64,000 bases of DNA from Flavisolibacter ginsenosidimutans (GTDB lineage: Bacteria; Bacteroidota; Bacteroidia; Chitinophagales; Chitinophagaceae), in contig NZ_CP042433.1 in the NCBI RefSeq assembly GCF_007970805.1, positions 1 through 64,000 of the forward strand, in the 5' to 3' direction. This document shows, in pieces, positions 10,264-18,155 of the stretch. The translations under genes and the position numbers were made by a program. Below the pieces are notes generated by a model. It ran no database searches, was not told the DNA's origin, and saw only the letters and a program-made list of their open reading frames with translations. Every line of letters starts with the position of its first letter. The stretch's first letter is position 1.

Positions 10264-11831
10264 AATTAGACCTTACATTTTTGGACGCAGCGATCTTTTT
10301 GCTGTATATTATTTTAGTCTTTGTCGTGGGTATCTATACTTCACGAGGAGTAAAACGGACAAAGCGGGATTATTTCCTGGCAGGCGATAAACTTCCATGG
10401 TGGATGATCGGTGGAAGCATCATTGCAGCAAATATCAGCAGTCATCATCTTGTGGGTGCCATGGGTGTAGCATACAACAGGGGATTTGTTGCTATTGCCA
10501 TGGAATGGGGTGCAATTCTCATTGGATTCAATGCCTTGTTATGGATTTTTCTTCCCTTTTATATCCGGAACGGATTTTATACAATGCCGGAATTTTTACA
10601 GAAGCGGTTCGGTGCAGGTGCAAGAATGACGTATTCGGTATTGGTGCTGTTAACCTACATACTTGTAGAGATAGGTGCTGTGCTTTATCTTGGCGCACTT
10701 TCACTTCATTCTTTATTGGGCATTCCAATTATCACAAGCGCTCTTGTTATTTCCGTTGCAACCGGGATATATACGATCGCAGGAGGATTAAAAGCCGTCA
10801 TTTGGACAGAAATGATGCAGTTGGGAGTTTTAGTATTGGGAGGAATGGTATTGTCTATTGCAACCATCAATGCGGCAGGCGGTCTTCCGACTATAATTGA
10901 ATCTTCAAAAAACTGGCACATCATACTTCCTGCAAATGATCCCGATTTTCCCTGGACAATGTACCTGGGTGGAACGTTATGCATAAGTGTTTTTTATTGT
11001 GCAACAAATCAGTTCATCGTGCAGAGAACACTTGCAGCAAAAAGCGAGTGGCATGCAAGGATAGGAATTATTTTTGGCGATTATCTCAAATTCCTCGTTC
11101 CCTTGATGATAACCATACCTGCGTTGGTGGCGCCAAAATTATTTCCGGTACTGGATAAACCCGATCTCTTATTTCCAACACTTGTAAAAAACCTTTTGCC
11201 TGCAGGATTGGTCGGACTCGTGATGGCGGGATTGATTGCCGCGGTCATGTCACATCTTTCCGGCGCTATTAATTCATGTACAACAATTCTGACAATGGAT
11301 ATTTATCTTCCCTATATAAACAAAAAAGCGACTGACTCACAATCAGTAAAGTTTGGCAGAATTTCCGGCGTGCTTATTATTGCTTTGAGTATCCTTTGTA
11401 CTATTCTATTGATTGAACATTCCGACAAACCAGTGTTCTTATACTTGCTAAGCGCTTACGGTTTATTTACTCCCGGAATTGCTGCTATGTTCCTATTAGG
11501 AATATTATGGAAACGAACCACCCATGCTGGTGCATTAACAGCAGGCATTTTAACCATACCGCTATCATTTTTAATTGAATATTTATTTCCCAATATGCCG
11601 TTTATGAATCGCACCGGTATTGTATTCTGGAGCTGTATACTGATGTGTGCTGGTGTCAGCCTTTTGACAAAACCAAAATCGGCGAAAGAGCTTGTAGGTA
11701 TGATTTGGAATAGGGCAAGTCTTCAATTATTACCTTCTGAAAGGATTCAGCAAAAAGGGATGAGAAATCCTTTCATATGGTGGGCGATTATCACTGGGAT
11801 GGTACTATTCTTTTATGTAAGATATGCCTGA
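10260..11831 (+). CDS. Sodium:solute symporter (SSS family)
   Basis: This 523-residue inner-membrane carrier has about 13-14 hydrophobic segments across its length. It shows the SSS-family start pattern: a first helix, then a loop with KRDYFLAGDKLPWW, then GGSIIAANISSHHLVG in the second helix. It would import a sugar, sugar acid or similar solute with sodium. The ATG overlaps the TGA of the ceramidase-like gene (ATGA), so translation is coupled and the transporter belongs to this operon. It is the last gene of the block. The following bases show no clear intrinsic terminator. Confidence 0.92.
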   Translation: MKLDLTFLDAAIFLLYIILVFVVGIYTSRGVKRTKRDYFLAGDKLPWWMIGGSIIAANISSHHLVGAMGVAYNRGFVAIAMEWGAILIGFNALLWIFLPFYIRNGFYTMPEFLQKRFGAGARMTYSVLVLLTYILVEIGAVLYLGALSLHSLLGIPIITSALVISVATGIYTIAGGLKAVIWTEMMQLGVLVLGGMVLSIATINAAGGLPTIIESSKNWHIILPANDPDFPWTMYLGGTLCISVFYCATNQFIVQRTLAAKSEWHARIGIIFGDYLKFLVPLMITIPALVAPKLFPVLDKPDLLFPTLVKNLLPAGLVGLVMAGLIAAVMSHLSGAINSCTTILTMDIYLPYINKKATDSQSVKFGRISGVLIIALSILCTILLIEHSDKPVFLYLLSAYGLFTPGIAAMFLLGILWKRTTHAGALTAGILTIPLSFLIEYLFPNMPFMNRTGIVFWSCILMCAGVSLLTKPKSAKELVGMIWNRASLQLLPSERIQQKGMRNPFIWWAIITGMVLFFYVRYA

Positions 11832-12074
11832 ACAGATTCGAATTCATTTTCACTTCAACCGGAAGATCGCATGAAGCTGATATAGTTTCTGTAATCGTAA
11901 ACAATAAACTTAAATTAAAGAAGACCATACTCATCATCAGTAAGTGCAAACATGTGAAGCGAGGACTTGTTATTCGAAACAAGAATTTATCAGAGATCTT
12001 GTGTAGCCGATAAGGAGACTGGACTCTCTGTTTATGAGCGCCGGAAAATGTCTGTGGTGTGTTTAAGTGTATAA
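11832..12074. other. Non-coding stretch between the symporter gene and the transposase remnant
   Basis: The reading frames that cross this stretch have no recognisable protein character and overlap the end of the symporter gene. I see no gene, RNA or strong hairpin. It forms the edge of the AT-rich 5' region before the decayed insertion sequence. Confidence 0.4.
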
Positions 12075-12712
12075 TGTCAAAGAAAGTGGACCGGTGGATG
12101 GTGATTATTAGGGAGGTTTTTGTTTGTTTAAGTTAGGTGAGTAGTTTTTTTGTAAGCAAAAGGGCTCGGATTAATCATTGTTTCTCAAGAAGGTAAAATC
12201 GTCTTCTTTGTTTGACGGTTTGCTCTTAGTTTTTTCTCTTCGTTTCAGGTTCTGTTCGCGTTTTTCGAAATACACATTGGCGGGCGTGACGTTATCAAGC
12301 AATTCGTGATAACGCTGGTAGTTGTGATAATGCTTAAAGCTTTTCAATTCTTGATTTAGTTCTTCGGGACAATAGTAATGATCCAGTTGTATCACTTTTT
12401 TTAACGAGCGGTGACAGCGTTCAATCCTCCCTTGGGTTTGAGGACGCATAAGCTTTCCATGCACGTGCTTTCCATCAACGGTTTTTAGGTATTGCTTTAA
12501 CTCCGAGGCTACATAACAATCACCGCTATCCAAGAGTAGTTTGACATTTGGCAAGATTGCAGATTAGCTTTCAACATCGTTCGTTCCACAGTGCGCAGCA
12601 CATCTTCTGCTTTAATAGTTTTACAAAGCTCCCAGGGAACTGTAAAGCGGCTGTAATCGTCCAGGATGGTGGAGAGGTAATAACAACACTTGCCTAGGCA
12701 TTGCACCAACAA
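12075..12712 (-). mobile_element. Degenerate insertion sequence remnant (IS3/IS481-type)
   Basis: The remnant contains the 3' half of a DDE transposase on the - strand. Near 12075-12092, outside the transposase stop, lies TGTCAAAGAAAGTGGACC, which looks like a terminal inverted repeat of this type of element. The other end is missing: homology to the transposase stops near 12690-12712, where a different gene remnant begins. No second terminal repeat or target duplication can be found, so the element is not functional. It marks the boundary between the AT-rich first 12 kb and the more GC-rich remainder. Confidence 0.65.
12171..12712 (-). pseudogene. Truncated, frameshifted transposase (integrase-core DDE)
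   Basis: Reading on the - strand, the upstream piece (12509-12712) gives CYYLSTILDDYSRF and the downstream piece (12171-12554) gives LLDSGDCYVA, RPQTQGRIERCHRSLK and NYQRYHELLDNVTPANVYF. These are the second half of the integrase core of IS3/IS481-type transposases, including the region of the second Asp and the final Glu (GRIE). The two pieces are in different frames, with the break near 12545-12555. The helix-turn-helix part and the first catalytic Asp are absent. It is a non-functional fragment. Confidence 0.8.
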
Positions 12713-12820
12713 AGAATTGATTCGGAGTTGATTGGTCCCCTCAACAAAGAACAGATCGGTCAGGCATTGACGGCACTTGCTTTTGATGCGCTCAATATTC
12801 TGCGCGAATTAGAAGGATGA
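12698..12820 (+). pseudogene. 3' remnant of an unidentified gene cut by the IS junction
   Basis: Forty codons read openly up to a TGA at 12818. They give a good-quality helical tail containing LIGPLNKEQIGQALTALAF and then DALNILRELEG. A stop lies just upstream at 12695-12697, exactly where transposase homology begins. The segment therefore looks like the C-terminus of a gene whose 5' part was removed by the rearrangement that placed the insertion-sequence remnant here. It would have been convergent with the lacI gene 43 bases away. I do not recognise the family. Confidence 0.45.
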
Positions 12821-12863
12821 ATGCTGATTTAAAAACCCAAATCTTTCAAAAAGAGTTTAAAAA

Positions 12864-13702
12864 TTATGCTTGCTTTCGTGCAACCGAATCCCGAATCACC
12901 AAGCTTCCTTTCACCACCACGGTTTTGTATTCTTTTGTTTCGCCGGCAATTTCATCCACCAACAACCTCACGGCTTCTTCCACCATTTCTTCGGTTGAAT
13001 GTTCCCAGGTTGTTAGCGAAAACGACGGCCAGGCCGAGACATAAATGTTGTCGCAACCCGCAACGGAAACATCATTCGGAATGCGCAGGCCCATCTTGCG
13101 AATGCCTTCCATCGCACCAATAGCAATGATGTCGTTTGCACAAAAAATGCAATCAATCTTCTCTCGTCTCGACATCAGTTCCTGCGCCAGTTTAAAACCG
13201 CTTTCGTAGCTGTACGCGCCTTCCTGCACCACCCATTTTTTGATGCCTCTTTCTTTCAGCACGTCTTCAAATCCACGCTTGCGGTTGATGTTTGTAGATG
13301 ATTTGGTTTCACCCGAAATAAAGGCAAAGGATTGATGTCCCATGCCGGTGAGATAAGTTGCCATTTGCCGGCCGGCTAAATAATCGTCTCCGTAAACCGC
13401 GTTGTGTTTAAGGTTGTCAACATAGCGGTTAAAAAGCACGACGGAAATATTGTGGCGTGAAAAGCGTTCCGCTTCGGTTGAACCCAACAGGGCATCGGTG
13501 ATAATGACGCCTTCCACACTATAATGCAAAAGTTGATTGATTTCTTTTTCCTGAATCAATTCATTCTCTGCATTTATTAGAATCAGGTGATATCCTTTCA
13601 ACGCCAGGTGATGGTAGAATTTTGAAAGTGCCGACGTGTAAAAAGGGTTCTGAAAATTGCGAATAACAATGCCAATCAGTTTTGTCTTTTTCGTGCTTAA
13701 AC
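12864..13702 (-). pseudogene. LacI-family regulator, 3' part (ligand-binding domain), separated by IS21
   Basis: This is the periplasmic-binding-protein-like effector domain of a LacI/GalR repressor. It starts STKKTKLIGIVIRNFQNPF, continues with VEGVIITDALLG, FCANDIIAIGAMEG and GLRIPNDVSVAGCDN, and ends in SLVIRDSVARKQA. The DNA-binding domain is missing here and lies 2.6 kb away at 16340-16529, beyond an IS21 insertion. Joining 16340-16529 to 12864-13702, with one copy of the 7-bp duplication, gives 1029 bases or 342 codons plus stop, in frame and of normal family length. An open frame continues into the insertion sequence to 13961, but that part is not regulator sequence. Confidence 0.9.
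13696..13702. repeat. Left copy of IS21 target-site duplication
   Basis: CTTAAAC directly precedes the TGTA end of the element and is repeated at 16333-16339 directly after its TACA end. Removing the element and one copy restores the lacI reading frame (residues ARSLSTKK). Seven bases falls within the 4-8 bp range known for IS21-family elements. Confidence 0.9.
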
Positions 13703-13727
13703 TGTAAGCGCCGGTGAAGTTGACCAC
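13703..13727 (+). repeat. IS21 left terminal inverted repeat
   Basis: Begins TGTAAGCGCCGGTGAAG and pairs with the reverse complement of 16308-16332, differing at positions 5, 6, 12 and 18 of 25. Confidence 0.88.
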
Positions 13728-13801
13728 TGTTCGCCGGAATAAGTTGACCGGGTCTCGCCGCTCCAAATTGACCACCTCACGCCGGAGCAAATTGACCACG
13801 G
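13709..13801 (+). repeat. Four tandem 22-24 bp repeats at the IS21 left end
   Basis: Units start at 13709, 13732, 13756 and 13780. Each begins CGCCG and has TTGACC about 12 bases later. Multiple repeats inside the ends are a known IS21 feature, taken to be transposase-binding sites. The last unit lies about 70 bases before the istA start, so binding here could also affect istA transcription (inference). Confidence 0.8.
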
Positions 13802-13871
13802 AAAAGAAGAAGAAAAAGTTTCTGTGATTCGGAACCATTCGTGCTAAGTTTTCTAATAAAACTCGGCATGC

Positions 13872-15422
13872 ATGGCAAACAATCCGGTTCGCATGAGCAA
13901 AATCAGACACATCCTGCAATTGCATCACCAAGGACGCAGCAAGCTCCAAATCGCTGCCCAAACAGGCATCGCCCGCAACACGCTAAAGAAGTACTTAAAA
14001 CAGTTTACTGAGAGCAAACTAACCTTCCACGAGATCAGTGAGCTAAGTGACAAGGACCTCGAAGAACTGTTTGTAAAACCACAGGAGCAACCCATTAGCG
14101 AGAAGCTACAAACGCTGTTTTCTCTCTTTCCCTCCATTGACAAGGAACTGAAAAAGAAAGGCATGACCAGGCAGTTGCTCTGGGAGCAGTACAAAGCCGT
14201 TCATCCCGATGGTTTTGGTGTCTCACAGTTCAAGCATTACTACGCTCGGTGGAAGGCGCAGGTCAATCCGGTGATGCGCATGGAACACAAAGCCGGCGAC
14301 AAACTCTACGTGGACTTTGCCGGCGACAAGCTCAGTGTTGTTGATCCGGTGAGCGGTGAGATAAAAGCCGTGGAAGTGTTTGTTGCTATTCTGGGTGCAA
14401 GTCAACTAACGTATGTGGAAGCGGTGGCCTCGCAAGGCAAAGAAGATTTTATCGCAGCGTGTGAGAACGCCATTCACTTTTGCGGCGGTGTGCCTCAAGC
14501 TATTGTACCGGATAATTTAAAATCAGCCGTCACAAAGAGCAGCAAGTATGAACCCACACTGAACGAGACCTTCCTTGACTTTGCCCAGCACTACAGCACA
14601 ACCATTCTTCCGGCAAGGTCCTATCGTCCCAGAGACAAAGCCCTGGTGGAAAACGCCGTTAAAATCGTGTACTCACGCATCTATGCAAAGGTTCGGGCCC
14701 GTGTTTATCACAGCCTCGAACAGCTCAATGCCGCCATCAAAGTAGCGCTGGAAGAACACAACAATGCCCATCTAAAAGGCCGCAACTACAGCCGTCGGCA
14801 GCAGTTTGAAGAAGTGGAAAGGGCAGCCCTGATGCCATTGCCGCCACTTCGCTATGAACTGAAAAAATGCTTGTATGCCACGGTGGCCAAAAACGGTCAT
14901 GTGGCCCTGAGTGCAGACAAACATTACTACAGTGTACCCTACCGCTTTATTGGCAAAAAAGTGAAGCTGCTCTTCTCCCGTCACTCCGTGGAGATCTACT
15001 ACAACTACGAACGCATTGCCCTGCACACAAGGGCACGGCTTGCCTATCACTACACCACAGACAAAGAGCACCTGGCCTCCGCCCACCGCTTTGTCGCCGA
15101 ATGGACACCCCAGAAGTTCATCTCGTGGGCAGAAGCCATCCACGAGGATGTGAAGCTGTATATTTTAAAAGTGCTTCAGCGCAAGCAACATCCCGAACAA
15201 GCCTACAAGTCCTGTGTGGGCATTTTAAGTTTTGCAAAGAAGATCGAAAAAGAACGGTTGATCAAAGCCTGTCAGCGGGCCTTGGGCTACGGCGCCTATA
15301 ACTACAAAACCATCCAAACTATTTTAGAAAAAGAGCTGGACAAAAAAGACCCGTCACCAGAAACAGAACAACTCTCCATGCCTTTGCACGACAACATCCG
15401 CGGCGAACATTACTATCAATAA
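13872..15422 (+). CDS. istA: IS21-family transposase IstA
   Basis: This 516-residue DDE transposase cuts and joins the element ends. It has an N-terminal helix-turn-helix (about 17-42, SKLQIAAQTGIARNTLKKYL in the middle) and an integrase core with Asp148 (YVDFAG), Asp214 (VPDNLKSAV) and Glu260 (LVENAVK), spaced as in the family. A C-terminal beta-rich domain follows (YSVPYRFIGKKVKLLF). It is full length with no frameshift. istB follows 24 bases downstream and is needed with it for transposition. An upstream in-frame start is not needed, because the ATG gives the expected N-terminus. Confidence 0.95.
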   Translation: MANNPVRMSKIRHILQLHHQGRSKLQIAAQTGIARNTLKKYLKQFTESKLTFHEISELSDKDLEELFVKPQEQPISEKLQTLFSLFPSIDKELKKKGMTRQLLWEQYKAVHPDGFGVSQFKHYYARWKAQVNPVMRMEHKAGDKLYVDFAGDKLSVVDPVSGEIKAVEVFVAILGASQLTYVEAVASQGKEDFIAACENAIHFCGGVPQAIVPDNLKSAVTKSSKYEPTLNETFLDFAQHYSTTILPARSYRPRDKALVENAVKIVYSRIYAKVRARVYHSLEQLNAAIKVALEEHNNAHLKGRNYSRRQQFEEVERAALMPLPPLRYELKKCLYATVAKNGHVALSADKHYYSVPYRFIGKKVKLLFSRHSVEIYYNYERIALHTRARLAYHYTTDKEHLASAHRFVAEWTPQKFISWAEAIHEDVKLYILKVLQRKQHPEQAYKSCVGILSFAKKIEKERLIKACQRALGYGAYNYKTIQTILEKELDKKDPSPETEQLSMPLHDNIRGEHYYQ

Positions 15423-15446
15423 ATCACATCAAAAACAAACAAGAAC

Positions 15447-16196
15447 ATGAACGCAACCACACTGGAAAAAATGAAACAAATGAAGCTCTTTGGCATGCAC
15501 AGGGCCTTTAAAACCGACCTTGAATCCGGAAGAGCCGATACGTACACAGCGGATGAGATCACCGCTCACCTGATCGAAGCGGAATGGGATGAAAGACAAA
15601 ACCGATCCATTGAACAAAAAATTAAAAATGCCCGCTTCCGCTACAAGGCATTGCTCGAAGACGTTTATTACCATCCCGAGCGAAACCTGGAAAAGAACCA
15701 GCTGCTGCGTTATGCAGACTGTAGCTTTATTGACAAAGCAGAAAGTATCCTCATCACCGGTCCAACCGGTAGCGGCAAAAGCTACCTTGCGTCTGCGCTT
15801 GGCCATCACGGCTGCTCGATGGGCTATCGGGTGGTTTATTACAGCCTGCCCAAGCTACTCTCCAAATTAAAAATGAGCAAAGCCGATGGTTCTTACCTGA
15901 AAGAAGTCGCCAAAATCGAGCGGCAACATTTACTCATCCTTGATGACTTTGGACTGCAGCCTTTTGATAGCCCGAGCAGAGCAGTTCTCATGGAACTGAT
16001 TGAAGATAGGCATGGTAAAGGATCGTTGATTATTACATCCCAACTCCCCGTAAGTAAATGGTATGAAGTCATTGGCGAGAAAACCATTGCGGATGCCATC
16101 TTAGACCGCATCGTGCACTCTGCTCACCGCCTTGAACTCAAAGGCGAGTCACTCAGAAAGAAACGCAGCGTCGTAACAACAGAAGCAATGGCTTAA
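15447..16196 (+). CDS. istB: IS21-family helper ATPase IstB
   Basis: This 249-residue AAA+ ATPase assists IstA in target selection and assembly. The Walker A motif GPTGSGKS is at 105-112 and Walker B LLILDDFG at 162-169. The N-terminal helical region (1-95) is of normal size. It lies directly behind istA and is intact. About 136 bases separate its stop from the right end of the element. They contain inward copies of the TTGACC repeat. Confidence 0.95.
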   Translation: MNATTLEKMKQMKLFGMHRAFKTDLESGRADTYTADEITAHLIEAEWDERQNRSIEQKIKNARFRYKALLEDVYYHPERNLEKNQLLRYADCSFIDKAESILITGPTGSGKSYLASALGHHGCSMGYRVVYYSLPKLLSKLKMSKADGSYLKEVAKIERQHLLILDDFGLQPFDSPSRAVLMELIEDRHGKGSLIITSQLPVSKWYEVIGEKTIADAILDRIVHSAHRLELKGESLRKKRSVVTTEAMA

Positions 16197-16307
16197 ATTT
16201 GTAAGTAACGTACTCAATAAAATCAACGCAAATTATTTACGACCGAATCATACATGAACCGCTCTTCTTCGCCACAAAAATAGGTGGTCAACTTGCCACG
16301 GCCTGAT

Positions 16308-16332
16308 GTGGTCACCTTCATCGGCGTGTACA
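16308..16332 (-). repeat. IS21 right terminal inverted repeat
   Basis: Read on the - strand it starts TGTACACGCCGATGAAGG, matching the left end at 21 of 25 positions. A further repeat with AAGTTGACCACC lies just inside it. Confidence 0.88.
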
Positions 16333-16339
16333 CTTAAAC
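16333..16339. repeat. Right copy of IS21 target-site duplication
   Basis: CTTAAAC follows the element's TACA end and repeats the sequence at 13696-13702. Confidence 0.9.
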
Positions 16340-16529
16340 TGCGTGCGATGGCATTTGGATGATAACCCAATTTCTCCGCTGCATCGAGAACCTTTTTTCG
16401 TTTTTTTTCCGAAACATTCGTGTTGGCAGCAAAAACTCTTGAAACGGTTGCCTGCGATACGCCGGCTAACTGTGCTACGTCATCGGAAGTGTAAGCCTTC
16501 TTGCCGCGAGATGTCTCCGTGCGACCCAT
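16340..16529 (-). pseudogene. LacI-family regulator, 5' part (DNA-binding domain), separated by IS21
   Basis: This is the N-terminal helix-turn-helix and hinge of a LacI/GalR regulator: [19 protein letters not shown], then [20 protein letters not shown]. The ATG at 16529 lies 2 bases after the hisD stop, so lacI was the second gene of a hisD-lacI transcript. The coding frame runs on into the insertion sequence to 16248, adding about 27 foreign residues. A truncated DNA-binding peptide with hinge but no effector domain could therefore still be made. The effector half is at 12864-13702. Confidence 0.9.
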
Positions 16530-16531
16530 AA

Positions 16532-17845
16532 TCAAACAGCTTTTTCTTCGTGAATCCGGGCATTTTTCTCTCTATTTCCGTAACGCTTTACCCGCAGGTC
16601 CGCTTGCTCTTTGTGTGCCATAAAGCCTTCTATTTCGCAAAGGCGTGATGCATACTCGCCAACTCTTGCGCTGGCCTCCGGAGTGCAACGTTGGTAGGTG
16701 CAGTTCTTTAAAAATTTGCCCACCCACAAGCCGCCCGTGTATTTTGCTGCTTTCTTGGTTGGTAGCGTGTGGTTAGTGCCAATGACTTTATCACCGTAAG
16801 CAACGTTGGTTTCCGGACCAAGAAACAGTGCGCCGTAGTTGGTCATGTTTTTCAAAAAATAATCGGGGTCTTTGGTGAGCACTTCCACGTGTTCATAAGC
16901 CAGCTTGTCTGCTTCCATCACGGCTTCTGCTTCGTTTTCAACAAGTATAATCGTACCGTAATCTTCCCATGCCCTACCGGCAATAGCGGCGGTTGGAAGC
17001 GTTTGTAATTGCCGCTCTATTTCCAACACCGTTTCGTCTGCTAATTTCCTGGAGGTGGTGATTAAAGCTGCGGGAGAAGTTGGCCCGTGTTCAGCCTGCC
17101 CGAGCAAATCGCATGCAACTATTTCAGCGTCCGAAGATTCGTCAGCAATCACTAATACTTCAGTCGGACCGGCAAACAAATCAATACCCACTCGTCCGTA
17201 CAATTGTCGTTTTGCTTCGGCCACGTATGAATTGCCTGGACCAACAAGCATGTCAACAGGTTCTATGCTGTCCGTTCCGAGGGCCATAGCGGCCATGGCC
17301 TGTATGCCACCCAAAATGTAAATTTCGTCGGCGCCGGCCAAATGCATCGCAGCAACCGTTGCAGCGGGTATTTCGCCTCTCATAGGCGGGGTGCAGGCAA
17401 TCACCCGTTTTACACCCGCAACCTTTGCGGTCAATATGCTCATGTGCGCTGATGCAACCATCGCATACGTGCCGCCAGGAATGTAGCAACCCGCACTGTT
17501 GACGGGAATGTTTTTATGGCCCAGGAAAACACCGGGCAAAGTTTCTACTTCAATGTCATGAACAGAAGCTCTTTGTTTTTGGGCAAAGTTTTTAATCTGC
17601 TCTTGCGCAAACTTGATGTCGTTGATGACCGAAGGAGGAACAGAGGCAACAGTCTTCTCAATCTGTTCATCGCTTAATCGGAAGGAGTCAGGCGACCAGT
17701 TATCAAATTTTGAAGACAATTCGCGAACGGCAGCATCGCCGGCTTTTTCAACCTGCGCCAGAATATCCGCAACAATTTGTTTCACTTTAGAATCAGATGC
17801 TTGAATTTCAGAGTCGGTTTTACCTTCTTTTAAGAACGTTGCCAT
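16532..17845 (-). CDS. Histidinol-dehydrogenase-family NAD-dependent alcohol dehydrogenase
   Basis: This 437-residue zinc enzyme of the HisD family oxidises an alcohol to an acid in two NAD steps. All family metal and catalytic positions are present: Gln250 and His253 (GQAEHGP), Asp352 (YGDKVIG), His411 (GFMAHKEQ), catalytic Glu318/His319 (AYEHVE) and His359 (GTNHTLPT). The NAD-binding [11 protein letters not shown] is at 202-212. No other histidine genes are near. It is instead followed by a LacI regulator and faces a large oxidoreductase gene. Catabolic HisD paralogues are known, such as sulfopropanediol dehydrogenase HpsN, so a role in histidine synthesis is unlikely. I leave the gene symbol blank because the substrate is unknown. 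The start at 17845 lies 35-50 bases from a probable operator. Confidence 0.85.
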   Translation of the reverse strand: MATFLKEGKTDSEIQASDSKVKQIVADILAQVEKAGDAAVRELSSKFDNWSPDSFRLSDEQIEKTVASVPPSVINDIKFAQEQIKNFAQKQRASVHDIEVETLPGVFLGHKNIPVNSAGCYIPGGTYAMVASAHMSILTAKVAGVKRVIACTPPMRGEIPAATVAAMHLAGADEIYILGGIQAMAAMALGTDSIEPVDMLVGPGNSYVAEAKRQLYGRVGIDLFAGPTEVLVIADESSDAEIVACDLLGQAEHGPTSPAALITTSRKLADETVLEIERQLQTLPTAAIAGRAWEDYGTIILVENEAEAVMEADKLAYEHVEVLTKDPDYFLKNMTNYGALFLGPETNVAYGDKVIGTNHTLPTKKAAKYTGGLWVGKFLKNCTYQRCTPEASARVGEYASRLCEIEGFMAHKEQADLRVKRYGNREKNARIHEEKAV

Positions 17846-17877
17846 TTGCGTAAATTTTTTGTCCTTTTTTAACCTAT

Positions 17878-17897
17878 TTCAGAGTGCGTATTCAAAC
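17878..17897. promoter_or_regulatory. Second, imperfect LacI-type operator candidate
   Basis: The right half CGTATTCAAA is identical to that of the perfect palindrome at 17977-18000. The left half (TTCAGAGTGC) matches at 6 of 10 positions. The centre is again CpG. It lies about 35 bases before the hisD-paralogue ATG, and its centre is 101 bases from that of the other site. The pair could support looping by a tetrameric or paired regulator (inference). Confidence 0.5.
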
Positions 17898-17976
17898 TAT
17901 TGTGGAAGTCGGTTTTACCTTTAGCTGGTAAGTAAATAAACAGATTAATTTTAAGCTGAACAAAAATGTCTTAATT

Positions 17977-18000
17977 AATTTTGAATACGTATTCAAAATT
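17977..18000. promoter_or_regulatory. Perfect 24-bp palindrome, probable LacI-family operator
   Basis: The half AATTTTGAATAC is followed immediately by its exact reverse complement, giving a 24-base palindrome with no spacer and a central CpG. Operators of LacI/GalR proteins are palindromes of this kind, generally with a central CG bound by the hinge helices. The only LacI-type regulator in the window is encoded next door, in the hisD transcript, so autoregulation plus control of the divergent oxidoreductase is the simplest reading. Confidence 0.7.
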
Positions 18001-18155
18001 TTTAAACAAAAAATTTTATTCTCATTAAATAAGAATTATGCTTTTGTGATGCAAGAAATTTGTTCGGAAATATGACTCGTTTTTCTTCCGCTATTTTAAA
18101 ATAATCAAGTCTAAATAAATTTTATGAAGCATCTTGAACACGCAATGCTACTCTC

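Larger units (their letters stand above)
13703..16332 (+). mobile_element. Complete IS21-family insertion sequence inside lacI
   Basis: The element is 2630 bp long, starts TGTA and ends TACA, and carries istA and istB on the + strand. Its ends form imperfect 25-bp inverted repeats (13703-13727 and 16308-16332, 21 of 25 matching), and it is flanked by the duplication CTTAAAC. Several 23-24 bp repeats containing TTGACC lie inside the left end and at least one inside the right end, as known for IstA-binding sites in this family. Both genes are intact, so it may still be mobile. Its insertion inactivates the regulator gene, and the clean duplication suggests a recent event. Confidence 0.95.
17846..18155. 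promoter_or_regulatory. Divergent promoter region between the hisD paralogue and the FAD/Fe-S oxidoreductase gene
   Basis: This 310-base AT-rich region separates two divergent genes and has no coding capacity. It contains two copies of a LacI-type operator-like sequence, described separately. Promoters for both directions must lie here, but I cannot fix their -7 elements with confidence. Confidence 0.65.

Noticed and set aside
11777..12013. Small open frame after the symporter gene
   Set aside because: It overlaps the symporter gene out of frame and has no protein-like pattern.
13709..13801. Regular 22-24 bp repeats that might suggest a small CRISPR array
   Set aside because: The units are contiguous without spacers, diverge between copies, and lie at the end of an IS21 element where such repeats are expected.
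13703..13961. Upstream extension of the lacI reading frame giving an apparent 365-residue protein
   Set aside because: This part is insertion-sequence DNA up to and past the istA start. The real N-terminal domain is found at 16340-16529.
16532..17845. Calling the gene hisD for histidine biosynthesis
   Set aside because: No other histidine genes are present, and it is linked to a LacI regulator and catabolic oxidoreductases, so a catabolic paralogue is more likely.
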